Assembly: GCA_022702485.1 (NCBI GenBank)
Contig: JAJIYY010000006.1
Location: 1,922,001-1,986,000 of the forward strand
DNA: 64,000 bases
Origin: Simplicillium sp. C3G150-2
Taxonomy: Eukaryota; Ascomycota; Sordariomycetes; Hypocreales; Cordycipitaceae
Direction of reading: 5' to 3'
Shown: positions 37,093-47,387 of the stretch, one piece after another
Layout of the letters: the number at the start of each line of letters is the position of its first letter
Position numbering within the stretch: the stretch's first letter is position 1
Program-made: the position numbers and the translations under genes
Notes under the pieces: generated by a model
What the model was told of the DNA's origin: nothing
Database searches by the model: none
Seen by the model: only the letters and a program-made list of their open reading frames with translations

Positions 37093-38741
37093 ATGGAAGT
37101 TAGCAGCTTCTCTTCACGTCGACCAGCAGCAGGCGCCCTTCCAGCCTTTACCCTCCCTCCTCCCAACTCGGACGTCCCAAGTGAGTATTTGCCCTCTCTT
37201 TTACACCTGCCTTCGTCCTCCTCAGCCTTGTTTCCTTTTGGCTTTGCGAGTAAAACCCAAAACCATCAGCCAAGAAGCATAAACGAAGCACTTCCCATCA
37301 TACTTTCATCTTTGGCTTTGGCCGATTTGCGTCCTGGTTGGCTATCTTTTGCCTCCTGGCACTATATCTATCAAAGCCTCCCTTCCTTCTTCGCTAGTCG
37401 CAAACCATCTACTCCATCTATTTTCCTTTGCGCAGCCACCAAGCCCCAGCTTCCCACAAAATACACTACACACGCTCAACAGCATCATCACTCGTTGTAC
37501 TAACGCTGCGCGCTCTCAGGATCGACTGCCGACGGCCTCAGCCCAAGCCTCTCTAGTGTACATACTACTAGTTCACAAGCTTCACAGCCCAACATGCAGC
37601 AATATACCTACCAGCAGAACAGCCAGCAGGGCTGGAGCAATTCCAGCACCTCGCCTTATGGTCCCCAGAGCCACCACACGCAGCCCGCCAGCCATCAGAG
37701 CCAACAGAACGCCTTTGGCCCACGAACCACCGGAATGTATGGTCAGAACCCCATGTCGTTCCCCAACCAGCGTAGCTCGCAGTCTCCCGCCACTGGCGCC
37801 GAGGGCCTCCCCGCCCCCCCCATGGACCACTCTCCCTATCAGGTCAGTGGCCACGATGCCCACAGCAGCATGTCATCCGCTGCTCCTTCTCACGCTGCCA
37901 TCATGTCTCCCACCCAGCCTCATACGCCCTCTACCGGTGGCCAGATGGAGTACTCGTATAGCTCTAGAGCACCCAGCAACGCCAGCTACTATACTGCCTC
38001 TCCCGCTCACCCCCAGGGAGGCTTCTCCACGTATGGCGCTCACCAGTCTCCTCCTTTGCCCTCGCCCACCAGCGCCCACGACTCTCGTGGTTTGCATAGC
38101 CAGTCCATGGGATCTTACAACAGATATCCCTATAACTCGGTTGGCATGGGCGGCGGTCCTGTCATGTCCAACATCCACCAACCAGGTGGCCAAATGTCCA
38201 TGATTCCTGGCATGGGAGTTGGTCAGAACTACGGCGGACAACATATGATGTACGGCCACGGACACCCACCTGCTGCTCAATCCGAGCGTCCTTTCAAGTG
38301 CGACCAGTGCGTGCAGTCTTTCAGCCGCAACCACGACTTGAAGCGTCACAAGCGAATCCATCTGGCTGTCAAGCCTTTCCCCTGCAACTTCTGCTCCAAG
38401 AGCTTCTCCCGCAAGGATGCACTCAAGGTACGTTTACTCAAAAAAAAATTAGACTTTGGTTTTGGCTGGCCACATGGCGCTGCGCCTCGCCGAACATCTA
38501 TGCATGCATGTAACATGCAGATGCAAAAGTTTGTTTGGCGATGTGGCTGCATGGCACACACGAAGTTTATTTTTGCAATTTGTGGCTTGGGCTAACTCAC
38601 GTTTTACAGAGACATCGTCTTGTCAAGGGATGCGAAGCCAAGTCTTCTGAGGGCGGCAACGCAGACGAATCTCAAGATCGCAACGGGGCCCCGGGCAGCG
38701 TTAGCGGTGGCAGCGAACAGGCTCCTCGCCCTGCCATGTAA
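37093..38741 (+). CDS. C2H2 zinc-finger transcription factor
   Basis: Three exons (37093-37180, 37520-38427, 38610-38741) give 375 residues. Intron 1 is long (339 bp) but has GTGAGT, a perfect TACTAAC branch and CAG; it joins MEVSSFSSRRPAAGALPAF and what follows to an exon 2 that is open upstream of its own ATG at 37594. Residues 1-280 are Gln/Ser/Pro/Gly/Tyr-rich and disordered. Two fingers follow: FKCDQCVQSFSRNHDLKRH at about 288-310 and FPCNFCSKSFSRKDALKRH at about 316-338, the second closing with Cys (C2HC). The 182 bp intron 2 splits finger 2 between ALK and RHR. The short tail is acidic and Ser/Gly-rich. Fungal factors with this finger pair are conserved in ascomycetes, but I cannot name the orthologue safely. 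It stands at the end of a 14 kb gene-poor interval, which would allow complex control. If translation starts at 37594, the protein lacks 54 residues but keeps both fingers. Confidence 0.9.
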
Positions 38742-39605
38742 AGTATCGGACACGACCTGCATTTTAAACCCCGGAACTGGGTACTCATGATGCGATTTCT
38801 TTTGGGCAACCTGGAGTGTCTTTTCTGGTATTTATCATTTGGGATGGGAATTTGCTCGGGCAGGCGTACAAGGTTGGGCTTGCTCATGATGACGACTTGT
38901 TCTTTTACGGGACATGGGACATGCGGAGTACAGGACACATGGGCATTGTTTGGGTTTTATCTTTTTGGAAGTTTCAAGATTGTTGAAACAGCGATGTTAT
39001 TTTGGGGGGAGATTATTGTTTTGTTTTCAGAGTACTGTACAATTGTAACTAGCGATGGCCAAGGAATGGATCGCGGTACAGGAGGATGGGACGGGCATGG
39101 ATGCAGCGGATGCAGAGGATGATGTAGGAATTACAGTTACTGTATCAATCACTTTCATGAATTCCGCTACGCTTGTGAGAATGTTGCGTGAATATTTGTC
39201 AATGTTGTACTTGTCAATTTGTGTAATTGTCAATGCCAATGTGTGTGGGTGTGTAGTTGTCATAAGTGATGTGTTGCATTGAGGTTTGCAATGATCTGAT
39301 TGATGGAATGTATGATGGGGTGTGATGGATTTGTGATGGATGTGTCGGATGGGGTAACGGTCAATAATTGAGGTTTATAATACAAAGCGCAACAGCCGAG
39401 CTTAACTGAAAAAATAAAAGAGCTCCTTGAAAAGAACGGAAACCCTGTCGAAATTGGTAAATGGACGTTGAAAGATCATGGACGAAATGGGAAAAGCCAG
39501 AGAGGCTAAGGTAAGCCTCAGGGTGGTATTGGGAGTGGATTGGGGGGAGTGGCAGAGGCGTTGTGTTGTGCAGGCAGGTTTCAGTGACGGGTGCAGCGGA
39601 TGGTG

Positions 39606-39702
39606 GGCTACATTGACAAAGGCTACAGTGACAAGCTACAGTGGGAGGCTACAGTGACAGGCTACAGTGACAGGCTACAGTGACAAAGGCTACAGTGGCA
39701 GG
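39606..39702. repeat. GGCTACAGTGACA minisatellite
   Basis: Seven imperfect units of 13-15 bp built on GGCTACAGTGACA, differing mostly in the length of the final A/G run. Confidence 0.85.
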
Positions 39703-39982
39703 CAAGCTTCAGTGGGCAGTGGCAGCGTGTTAGTGGATGTTAATTAGTGAAGTGTGTCTGAGTGTGTTCGCTGGTAGGGGTGACGGGGAGGTGAGGGAGG
39801 TTGCATTGGCAGTGGGGACCAAGTCTTGGCTTTTGCCGGACGCAAATTGGCGAAAAGGAGGGACCCCGCTCGGATTGCAGGCTGGATTGGCAAGAGTTAA
39901 AAAATGGAGAAAAGTTGGATGAGACAGCTAATTTCGGGGGGTGATTTGAGGTGTTCCGAACAGCAGATGATGGAAATTGTTT

Positions 39983-40000
39983 GGGGGGGGGGGGGGGGGG
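39983..40000. repeat. Homopolymer of 18 G
   Basis: Uninterrupted run of 18 G on the plus strand; assembly length may be inexact. Confidence 0.9.
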
Positions 40001-40159
40001 CTGATGACGAATTAAATAATGGACTGGAAAAAATTGGATGTGATTGATTTCATACGTGGATGTTTGTTAATTGGACTGTGCTGTGGACGTGCTGCATAAA
40101 CCTGGACATCAGATACTGCATAAGTGGCATTAATGGAGGTATTTACAGATGAGCTGCTG

Positions 40160-40290
40160 AGAATATGGATTCATATCGGATGTTGTTGTATAGTTGTGCT
40201 ATTCAAGTATCATGTATTCTGCAAAGAATATGGAATCATATCGGAGGATGTTGCACAGTTGTGCTATTCTAGTATCATAGATTCTGCACA
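40160..40290. repeat. 65 bp tandem duplication
   Basis: Two adjacent copies (40160-40224 and 40225-40290), both starting AGAATATGGA and containing CATATCGGA, GTTGTGCTATTC and AGTATCAT. They differ at about ten positions. Weaker fragments of the same words continue downstream to about 40450. It sits about 200 bp beyond the stop of the minus-strand ankyrin gene. Confidence 0.85.
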
Positions 40291-40492
40291 GATATTTTAT
40301 AGTACATTATTTACAATAGCGGCACAACAGTAGTATTCAAGCATCTGAGTACGTTGACCACGCTGCTGCATGTGTTACGAGGCATCATCTGAGGACATTG
40401 ACACAAGTTGCTGCGCAGTGTATTCAACATCCTAGTTGAGTGTACATTGCAGTATTAAAAGATAAATTTATTCCAGTATTATATGCAGCGCG

Positions 40493-43188
40493 TTAAATGT
40501 GCACCTGCTGCATCTGCCCACTCATCAACAAACTCACCATGTCCTGATATCCCCTCTCCCGCGCAAGATCCAACGCCGTCTTGCCACCATTCGTTTTGAG
40601 CGAAGGATTCGCCCCTGCTTTCAGCAGCTGCCTCGCCATCCCACACCGATCCTCGTTCGCAGCCACATGCAGCGGCGTCCACCCCTCGTGCTGCGCAATG
40701 TTCACGTCCGCCTTGGCCTCCAGCAGCACCTGCAGCGCCTCCTTGGCGTCGTTATTCACCGCGAGGTTCACCGGCGTCCATCCCATGCTCGTCTGCGGGT
40801 CGATGACTCTCGTAGTCTCATCGTCCTCGAGCAGCAGCCGAATCACATCTGCATGATCATTCTTCGCCGCAATGTGCATGGGCGTCCACTTGTCGTTGTT
40901 GGCGGCTTCGCCATCGGCGCCGCGAGACACGAGAGCCCGCGCGGCGTCTTCGTGTCCCCCCGCGCAGGCTATGCCGGCGGCGGTCCAGCCGTCGCTGTTG
41001 CGGGCTTCGAGGTTGGCGCGCGCAAAGATGAAGCTCTCTACGAGGGGGCGGCTGCCCCTGTTGGCGGCGGAGAGGATCGCGTTCCACCCGTCGTTGGCAA
41101 AGGGCTCCATGTCGGCCTTGTGGAGGATGAGGAGGTCAACGACGTCTTGGCGGCCCTGGTCGGCGGCGGAGTGGAGCGGCGTGTAGCCTGCAATGTTGGA
41201 CGTGTTGATGGGTGAGCCGGCGGTGATAAGGGTTCGGACGACCTTGTCGTGGCCGTTGCGGGCTGCGCAGTGCAGCGGGGTACATTTCACGTTGTTGAGC
41301 TGCGAGACGTCTGCGCGGTAGCGGACAAGGAGTTCCACGACGTTGAGATGGCCTCGGATGGCGGCTAGGCTGAGGGGGCTGTCCCCGTCGCTGTCTGGGT
41401 GGTTGATATCGAAGCCGCCGCGGTCGAGGAGCGCTTGGACGATGCTCGAGTGGCCGCACAGGGCTGCTGCGCTGAGGGCGGTCTCGCGCTTGGCTGTCAT
41501 GGACGACGGGACGGTTTTGGGGGAACTGAGGATGAGGCGGACGATTTCGCTGTGGCCACCGCGGGAAGCTACAATGAGTGGTGTTTCTTGCGTTTCTTTG
41601 ATGCAGAGCTGCGTGTCGGCGTGGTATTCGACAAGGGCCCTGCAGATTTCGAGGTAGCCGCCAAGGGCTGCGGCATAGAGGGCCGTTTCGCCTTTTTCTG
41701 TGACGCTGTCTACACGGGCGCCGTGTTTAAGCAGGTTCCAGACGATGTCGGTGTAGCCGTTGGAGGCTGCAAGATAGAGTGCAGTGCTGCCATCGGCATT
41801 GGGGAGATTGATGTCCGCACCGCGGCCGGCGAGGTATTGCACGATGCTGCTATGGCCTTTACTGGCTGCCCTTGTCAAGGGAGACCATTTATCCTTGTGG
41901 GATTGGTCGTTGATGTTGACTCCGCGCTCGGCAAGAGCCTGAACGCAGTCCAGGTAGCCGTTGGCGGACGCGAACCAGATGGGCGTGCGGCCATCTTCGG
42001 CTACTTTTACCGTGAGGTCTGCGCCGTACGTGTGCAGGACCTTGATGCATTCAGCGTGGCCGAACATGGCTGCGAGGTGGATGGGCCGCAGATCCATGAG
42101 GTTGGGGCTCTTGTAGTCGCCGCCGTGTTGGATGAGATATTCGAGAATCTCGCTGTAGCCCATGAAGCAGGCTGAGTAGGCGGGGGATTGGCCGCTTTCA
42201 CCCGTGGCGAGGATGTTGGACCGGATGCTGACGAGGCGCGTGATTTCGGCAAAGTCGCCGCTTCGGGCGGCGTAGTTGAATGGAGACGGGAGGAGATTGT
42301 CTTCATCTTCGTCTGCTTGTTGTTGCTGTTGCTGTTGTTGGGCGGTACCGGGGGTGGTGGGTTGGCTGTATGGTGGAGGAGGAGCTGTTTGGGCGACTTG
42401 GCCGGGTAGAGCTGGTTGTGAGAGAGGGATGGATGGGTTGGCGACGTGGGCTTCGATTTGGCGCGCAATGGCGATGGTGGCGTTCATGCCGACGATGCCG
42501 CGCTGTTTCTCTGCTTCGTCTCTGCTGTGAAGGTACGTGGCTTTCTCGATGAGCAGGATCTTGGCTTGCAGGTTGCGGATGTCTGCATCCAGGGCTGGCA
42601 ATGGGGCCATTCTGTCCTGCTGGGTCATTGGTCGCTGCAGATCGATGCACCTGTAATGATTATGAGTATTGTGATGTGTCATGTGTGAGTGCGGTACTTA
42701 CATCTTTAAAAGACTGACGCCAATCTTGGCCGCCAAATGATGACCCTGTAGCCGTAGCCTGTTGTTGCCAATATCGCCAATGTTGGTGCCCAGTTTCCAT
42801 GCACGACTTACACGGCCACTAGCCACCTGAATGGCCTGCAGCCTCGTCACAATACCGGCGACTGTTGGTTTGATGTTCTCCAAGTTCTGCTGCATGGTCG
42901 ACCAGGTTCCAATAGCAGCTGGGGGCTGCGCCATGAGATTTGGCCCATTGGCTCTCCATATGAGATGAATCTCATTGAGCTCGTTGCAGATGTAGTGGGC
43001 GTCCCAGCTTGTTCCAGAAAGTGTTTGAGTATCATCACTGACGTTGGTTTGAAGCAGGCCTGTGACGATGCCAATGATCTAAATTCTCATGTTAGTTTTC
43101 TCTCATGTGAACGACCCCTGAGCGAACGTACATCCTGGCAGTTGGACTTGAGCGCCGCAGCCGAAGTCGCGATAGACAGAGGATCCAT
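40493..43188 (-). CDS. NLR-like N-terminal domain with a long ankyrin array; function unknown
   Basis: Three exons (43188-43132, 43078-42702, 42650-40493; introns 53 and 51 bp) give 863 residues. Exon 1 is only 19 codons (MDPLSIATSAAALKSNCQD). Residues 1-145 match the pattern of the helical domain that opens fungal NLR and ankyrin proteins. A short Pro/Gln linker with eight consecutive Gln (42340-42317) and an acidic DEDED follow. From about 260 to the end there are roughly 17 ankyrin repeats, many near consensus (GYTPLHSAADQGRQDVVDLL, GWTPLHVAANEDRCGMARQL). Ankyrin arrays bind proteins. No NACHT or other signalling enzyme is present, so this is an NLR-like architecture without the switch. 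It may act as an adaptor or be a family member reduced by domain loss; both are inference. No defects seen. Confidence 0.88.
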
Positions 43189-43801
43189 GATGCGCCACCC
43201 GCTTATTCTGCACTAAGGGGATTTTGATGTCGATGGTGAAGCAGCAGAGTAAAAATCAAGATCCCAACTGGAACACCTCTAATTTTAACGTTATTTTTTT
43301 TTGTCCCCCCCCCGCGTCCCTGAATGCGGCCGTTTCAGCTCAGCTGAAGATTCGCGGTGGAGCCCTTCAGCTCGTCGTTTGTCGTGTTCATTTTCTGGTA
43401 TGGGGTGCGACCAGTCAGCCTTGCCAAGATGGGCGCTATAAATTGCATTGAAGAAAGCATATGGAATTTTGGTGGCCATTTTGATGATGGGAGGGTGGCG
43501 ATGATCCAACAATTCGATTGGCGATGGTTGATTGAGAGGATGCATCTGTTGGCCCGATTTCGAGGCCACAGGCAGAAATGGCCACAAAAGGCGGCCGGGC
43601 ATTTTAATGGGCGCCTCCCTGTCTTGCCTTGCCTTTGCCTTGCATTGCCCAGTAGTGGTCATGGCTTGTTTGCTGGTTCGGTTACACGGGATGGTTGGCT
43701 GCCTGATGCAAGACGGTGAGTCTCTGGGCGCTAATAAACCAATTCTACCTCTGCGGTTTCTCTTTCTTCATCTTTTCATCATTCGGTAGCACCCTTAATA
43801 A
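43189..43801. other. Upstream region of the ankyrin gene
   Basis: About 600 bp holding the promoter of the minus-strand ankyrin gene and the DNA in front of the ankyrin relic. A run of ten T next to nine C lies near 43296-43313. No other gene. Confidence 0.5.
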
Positions 43802-44140
43802 ATCACTTTTAATCAAGAATCTACGACCCAACACACTAGCGCGTTCGCGGTGATGCGCTTTCTCCTGGAACAAGGCGTGGATCTTCTGAGTGTGAGAGAT
43901 GGAAGAGGGAGAAGCCTTTTGCATGAGGCTGCAGAGGGTCATGTTGAGGTGTTCAAGGCGCTGGTGGACGTGGGGCTTGATGTGACGGTGGAGGATGATG
44001 GGCTGCAGACGGCGATTGATATTGCTGTTGCGTCTGACAATTATCAGGTAATTGAGTTGTTTGAGGAGAAGGGTCGAGCAGCGAAGCACGAACCGAGACG
44101 GCAGTCAATTAGCAATGTGTATGTAGGTCGTCGTTGTTAG
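43802..44140 (+). pseudogene. Truncated ankyrin-repeat fragment
   Basis: Frame open from 43802 (after a TAA), with the first ATG at 43853. It encodes about two and a half good ankyrin repeats: MRFLLEQGVDLLSVRDGRGR, SLLHEAAEGHVEVFKALVDV, then QTAIDIAVASDNYQVIELFE, ending after a basic tail. The ATG falls in the middle of a repeat (at the second helix), and no splice acceptor or upstream exon with repeats was found. This is therefore most likely the 3' end of a lost ankyrin gene rather than an intact 96-residue gene, though it could still be expressed. It lies 0.7 kb from the start of the large ankyrin gene, on the other strand. Repeat spacing and wording are close to consensus, so decay appears recent or the piece is under selection. 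Confidence 0.6.
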
Positions 44141-44966
44141 TCTTGAATGAGGGATGGGTCGCAGTGTATTTAAGACGGTTTGTACTTTGGAGGGATATTC
44201 AACCTCTAGTGCCTACTATTGATTGTATAAATGAATTATGATTGATATCTACTTATTACTGGACTTTACGCTGAATTTATTGAATTATATGATGTGATTT
44301 GTTGTCCTTGAAGCTGTAAGGCGACCAGTGCTTAGTTACGTGAGGCCCCTCCTAGCAGCCTTAGCTTCCTAGCCTTGCCATCGCTGCACCTCGCCTCGCA
44401 CCAACATCGAACTAGCTGCGGTATCGTCTTGTGAGCACCACAGAGGAAATAGTATTTGAGCATCCTCGAATTTTCAGCCGTGGTGAGTATTCTCAAAACA
44501 GTTTGAGAGGACGAGCGGGGCGCTGTTGTCTCGCGACAATGTCGTCCGTGACACAAAACGCAGAGTTTGTTCGCATTCGCAACGAGTAGAGCGAGGGTTG
44601 TATCGCTGGCCCGTACTCTTCATTTCTCAAGAAATTCTTCCCGCAGTGAGATCCTGCATCCGAGGAAGCTGCTGCACTGGGGGCTGAGGCTGTGAGCGGG
44701 CTGAAAGACTTGGCGCGAAAGTTGAGAGATTTGTTGTTTGGAGAGCAAGATGGAATTGGGCACGGATAAATCGACAGAGGGGGACGAATGAACTGTATGA
44801 TGCATTTATATCTGCATTCTATGGAGCTATCAACTTGAATAAGTAGATGCTGAGATGATCTTGACGTCTTGAAATTTTGAAATTTTGACATCTGTTCCTA
44901 GGCAACAGTTACATCGCTATTCTCGGGTACAAATGGCTGCTTTTTGCCTTTTCCGTAGATGCTCTG
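44141..44966. other. Intergenic region, no gene seen
   Basis: About 0.8 kb, AT-rich near 44180-44300. The minus-strand frame at 44493-44891 has no recognisable features and is not called. Confidence 0.5.
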
Positions 44967-46208
44967 CTAGAAACCCATATATTCATCTTCCTCCTCCCCC
45001 TCTTCATCATATTCTTCCTCATCGTCATCATGTTCGTCATCCTCGTCATCCCAATCTTCTTCGTCGGTATCATTCATGTAGCAAGTCCCACACTCCATCT
45101 CACTTCCTACATACAAACTCGCTTGTCCTGTAAATAATGGTCCCGGATCAGCAACATCCAATTTCATCGGATGAGTTCCTTGAACGCGATGGTGCCAGAT
45201 ATCTTCGCGATGAGCAAGCTTTCTCGCATTGCTGCTAATCGTTCTGTTTCGCCTTTCGAGCACAGCCTCCGGGCGGAACGTGACAGTAGCAACGTAATAG
45301 TCGATCTTGTTCACCTCGACCTCATCCCTGATCCATCGCTGGTGATCCCAGGTACTATTTCCACTCCATTCCGTCACCTCTACAGCCCCCGGAGTGGCAT
45401 CCGGGAACATGATGACACCACTGCGCTTCTTGAATGACCAACGATCAACCATCTTTTTGGCAATCTCATCAATCTGCTTCCTGCGACGCTTCGTGCTCTC
45501 CAGCTCGATGCGAATCTCGGTCGTGACATCCGACAGCGCCTCCGCCGTATCCACTATCCACTGTGCCTCGAATCTCAGCGGCTCATCGCTCTCCCAAAAC
45601 CACCAGTCCGTATGCCGTATTGTCAATGTGATGACCCTGGGCTGAAGCCGTGGCGTACGCAGTAGAAATTCAAAGTCCCCCTGTTCAATTGCCCACATCT
45701 GCGCAAACACGCGCAGATGGTCTATGATGCTGCACTCCTCGCCCTGCACCTCCGCAATGCGCTCGAGGGTCTCGCCCAACTTGCCCGCTTCCAAATGGTG
45801 GTACTTATACTCAGGCGGTGCTCGCTCAGATGAAGTCACCCAGTGTACTTGCTCCTTGAGCGTGAACGGCATGTGCCAGCATTCGCGGTAGATGGCCTTG
45901 CATGTCCGCAGCAGTGCGGTGTCGGTCTTGCGCGGCGCAAAGTACGATGGGCGCATGTAGTACGTTTCTGGTGAGTACTGCCGGTCTGGATTTGGGTCTG
46001 GGTAGTCCGTCAAAGCGAGGGCGCAGATGTGTGAGCGCACCTCTGGTGGCAAGACTGAGAAGAGTGGCGACTGGTCTTGCGGCGCTGCCTCGCCGGCGAG
46101 TAGGTTATTGCGTGCCTTTGCCATTTCTTCGGAGCTTTCTTCGGGCGGCTCTTTTTTGCCGTGAAGTTGTTGAAAGATGCGACGTTTCAGTAATCTGTGC
46201 CGATACAT
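44967..46208 (-). CDS. Protein of unknown function with F-box-like start and acidic tail
   Basis: Single exon, 413 residues. Basic N terminus MYRHRLLKRRIFQQL, then at about 47 SPLFSVLPPEVRSHICALAL, a segment shaped like the opening of F-box/2EXR-type fungal domains, followed by DTALLRTCKAIYRECW at about 95 with the conserved Leu-x-x-Thr-Cys-(R/K)-x-(I/V)-Y pattern of the DUF7730-like group. The middle (100-360) is an alpha/beta mix of unknown fold with a WWFWESDEPLRFE strand. The last 40 residues are almost all Asp/Glu (DEEDWDDEDDEHDDDEEEYD and beyond), which is unusual. Such tails occur in histone- and nucleic-acid-mimic proteins, but no function can be claimed. Members of this group are common, single-exon and of unknown role in ascomycetes. 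Confidence 0.8.
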   Translation of the reverse strand: MYRHRLLKRRIFQQLHGKKEPPEESSEEMAKARNNLLAGEAAPQDQSPLFSVLPPEVRSHICALALTDYPDPNPDRQYSPETYYMRPSYFAPRKTDTALLRTCKAIYRECWHMPFTLKEQVHWVTSSERAPPEYKYHHLEAGKLGETLERIAEVQGEECSIIDHLRVFAQMWAIEQGDFEFLLRTPRLQPRVITLTIRHTDWWFWESDEPLRFEAQWIVDTAEALSDVTTEIRIELESTKRRRKQIDEIAKKMVDRWSFKKRSGVIMFPDATPGAVEVTEWSGNSTWDHQRWIRDEVEVNKIDYYVATVTFRPEAVLERRNRTISSNARKLAHREDIWHHRVQGTHPMKLDVADPGPLFTGQASLYVGSEMECGTCYMNDTDEEDWDDEDDEHDDDEEEYDEEGEEEDEYMGF

Positions 46209-47387
46209 GGCGATGTCGATGGAGGGTTTTATAAAGTTGATGCTGATGCAGTGTTGCGGCGCCGGTGGGTGCGGCTGCCTAAAACCTGCCTTCCTACTCT
46301 GTCACGGTATGCGAACCAGGCTGGGCAGTGGATGCTAACCAGCATGGCAATTCGAGAAAATAATAAAATACGAGAAAGTGAATGATGCTGTAGAAAGCCA
46401 TATATGATTAATTCAAGTCGAGTTTCATTTAATTGCACAGGTGTCCTTTGTTCCAGTGACATGTCAAGCTGCCCACAGAGCTCACCAGCGAAGGAGCCGT
46501 ATAAGTGATCGCCAATCCTTCTCACCTCTTCTCACCTCGGTCTCGGGCAGGCTTTTGTCAGTCACAGTGATGTTGGCTTGGGAAAGCTTTTGCCTTGACA
46601 TCACCAGTCACCGCAGCCTGATTTCCACCGCTGCGGTAGCGAGCGACTCAGTTGGCGGCTTGACTTTTTGGCGGAGATCAATGTAAAGCAAGAAACACAC
46701 AGTCCATTAGATGTGTATGTACTATATTTCTGATCTGATGGCATTTTAGGTGCTACATGGATGCTTGATGAAAGCAAATATACAGGGCAGCCTAAAGTTG
46801 CAACAATAACTGAATTCGGTGCCTCTGTGCCTGCTTCACGGTGATTAAGTAATTGGCTGACACAGGCTACCTATGAGATGGCACAGATTGCATGCCTAAT
46901 CGAAGAATAGGAAACACAATGCCATGATATTAACGAGCTTTTCCTGCTATCAGAACCCATGACCATTTTCTTTAGTGAGGCGCCCCATCTCCTGCAGCCG
47001 CCTCATCTCGTGCAGATTCCTGCCTGGTCGCCCACATCTACTGGCTCAGCCCGGCCAATTATAAGCGCCCACGCTACTGCGACCCCTGCACCTCCAATGT
47101 GCTGTTCACCTGGGCGGCAATTTGGCTTCGCTATTTGGCTCGTTTTGGGGACTTTTCTATTTGCCTGAAACAACGCTGCATACAGCATTATGCAATTCGC
47201 CCTGGAAAATTTGCTCCGTCGTGTGTAGCATGCAACCCAAACCTGGCCAGCCAAACGCCCAGCCCAAAATAGATATGTCCTTAAATATCAACAAATTCCA
47301 TGGACTTATTTTGTAACGTGCTTGTTCCTCTTCATTGTGATTTTGACTCGTAGTTGGCATGCCATTTCGGAATCATCACTTCTGGTC
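46209..47387. other. Divergent intergenic region
   Basis: About 1.2 kb between the unknown minus-strand gene and the membrane protein. Short frames only. The final 160 bp are open in the frame of the membrane protein without an ATG (see that entry). Confidence 0.5.

Larger units (their letters stand above)
38742..40492. other. Convergent intergenic region rich in repeats
   Basis: About 1.75 kb between the 3' ends of the C2H2 gene and the ankyrin gene. It contains a CTACAGTGACA minisatellite (39606-39702), an 18-base G run (39983-40000) and a 65 bp tandem duplication (40160-40290). No gene supported. Confidence 0.6.

Noticed and set aside
41399..42175. 258-codon plus-strand frame opposite the ankyrin array
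   Set aside because: Antisense shadow of ankyrin repeats; periodic composition is inherited from the real gene.
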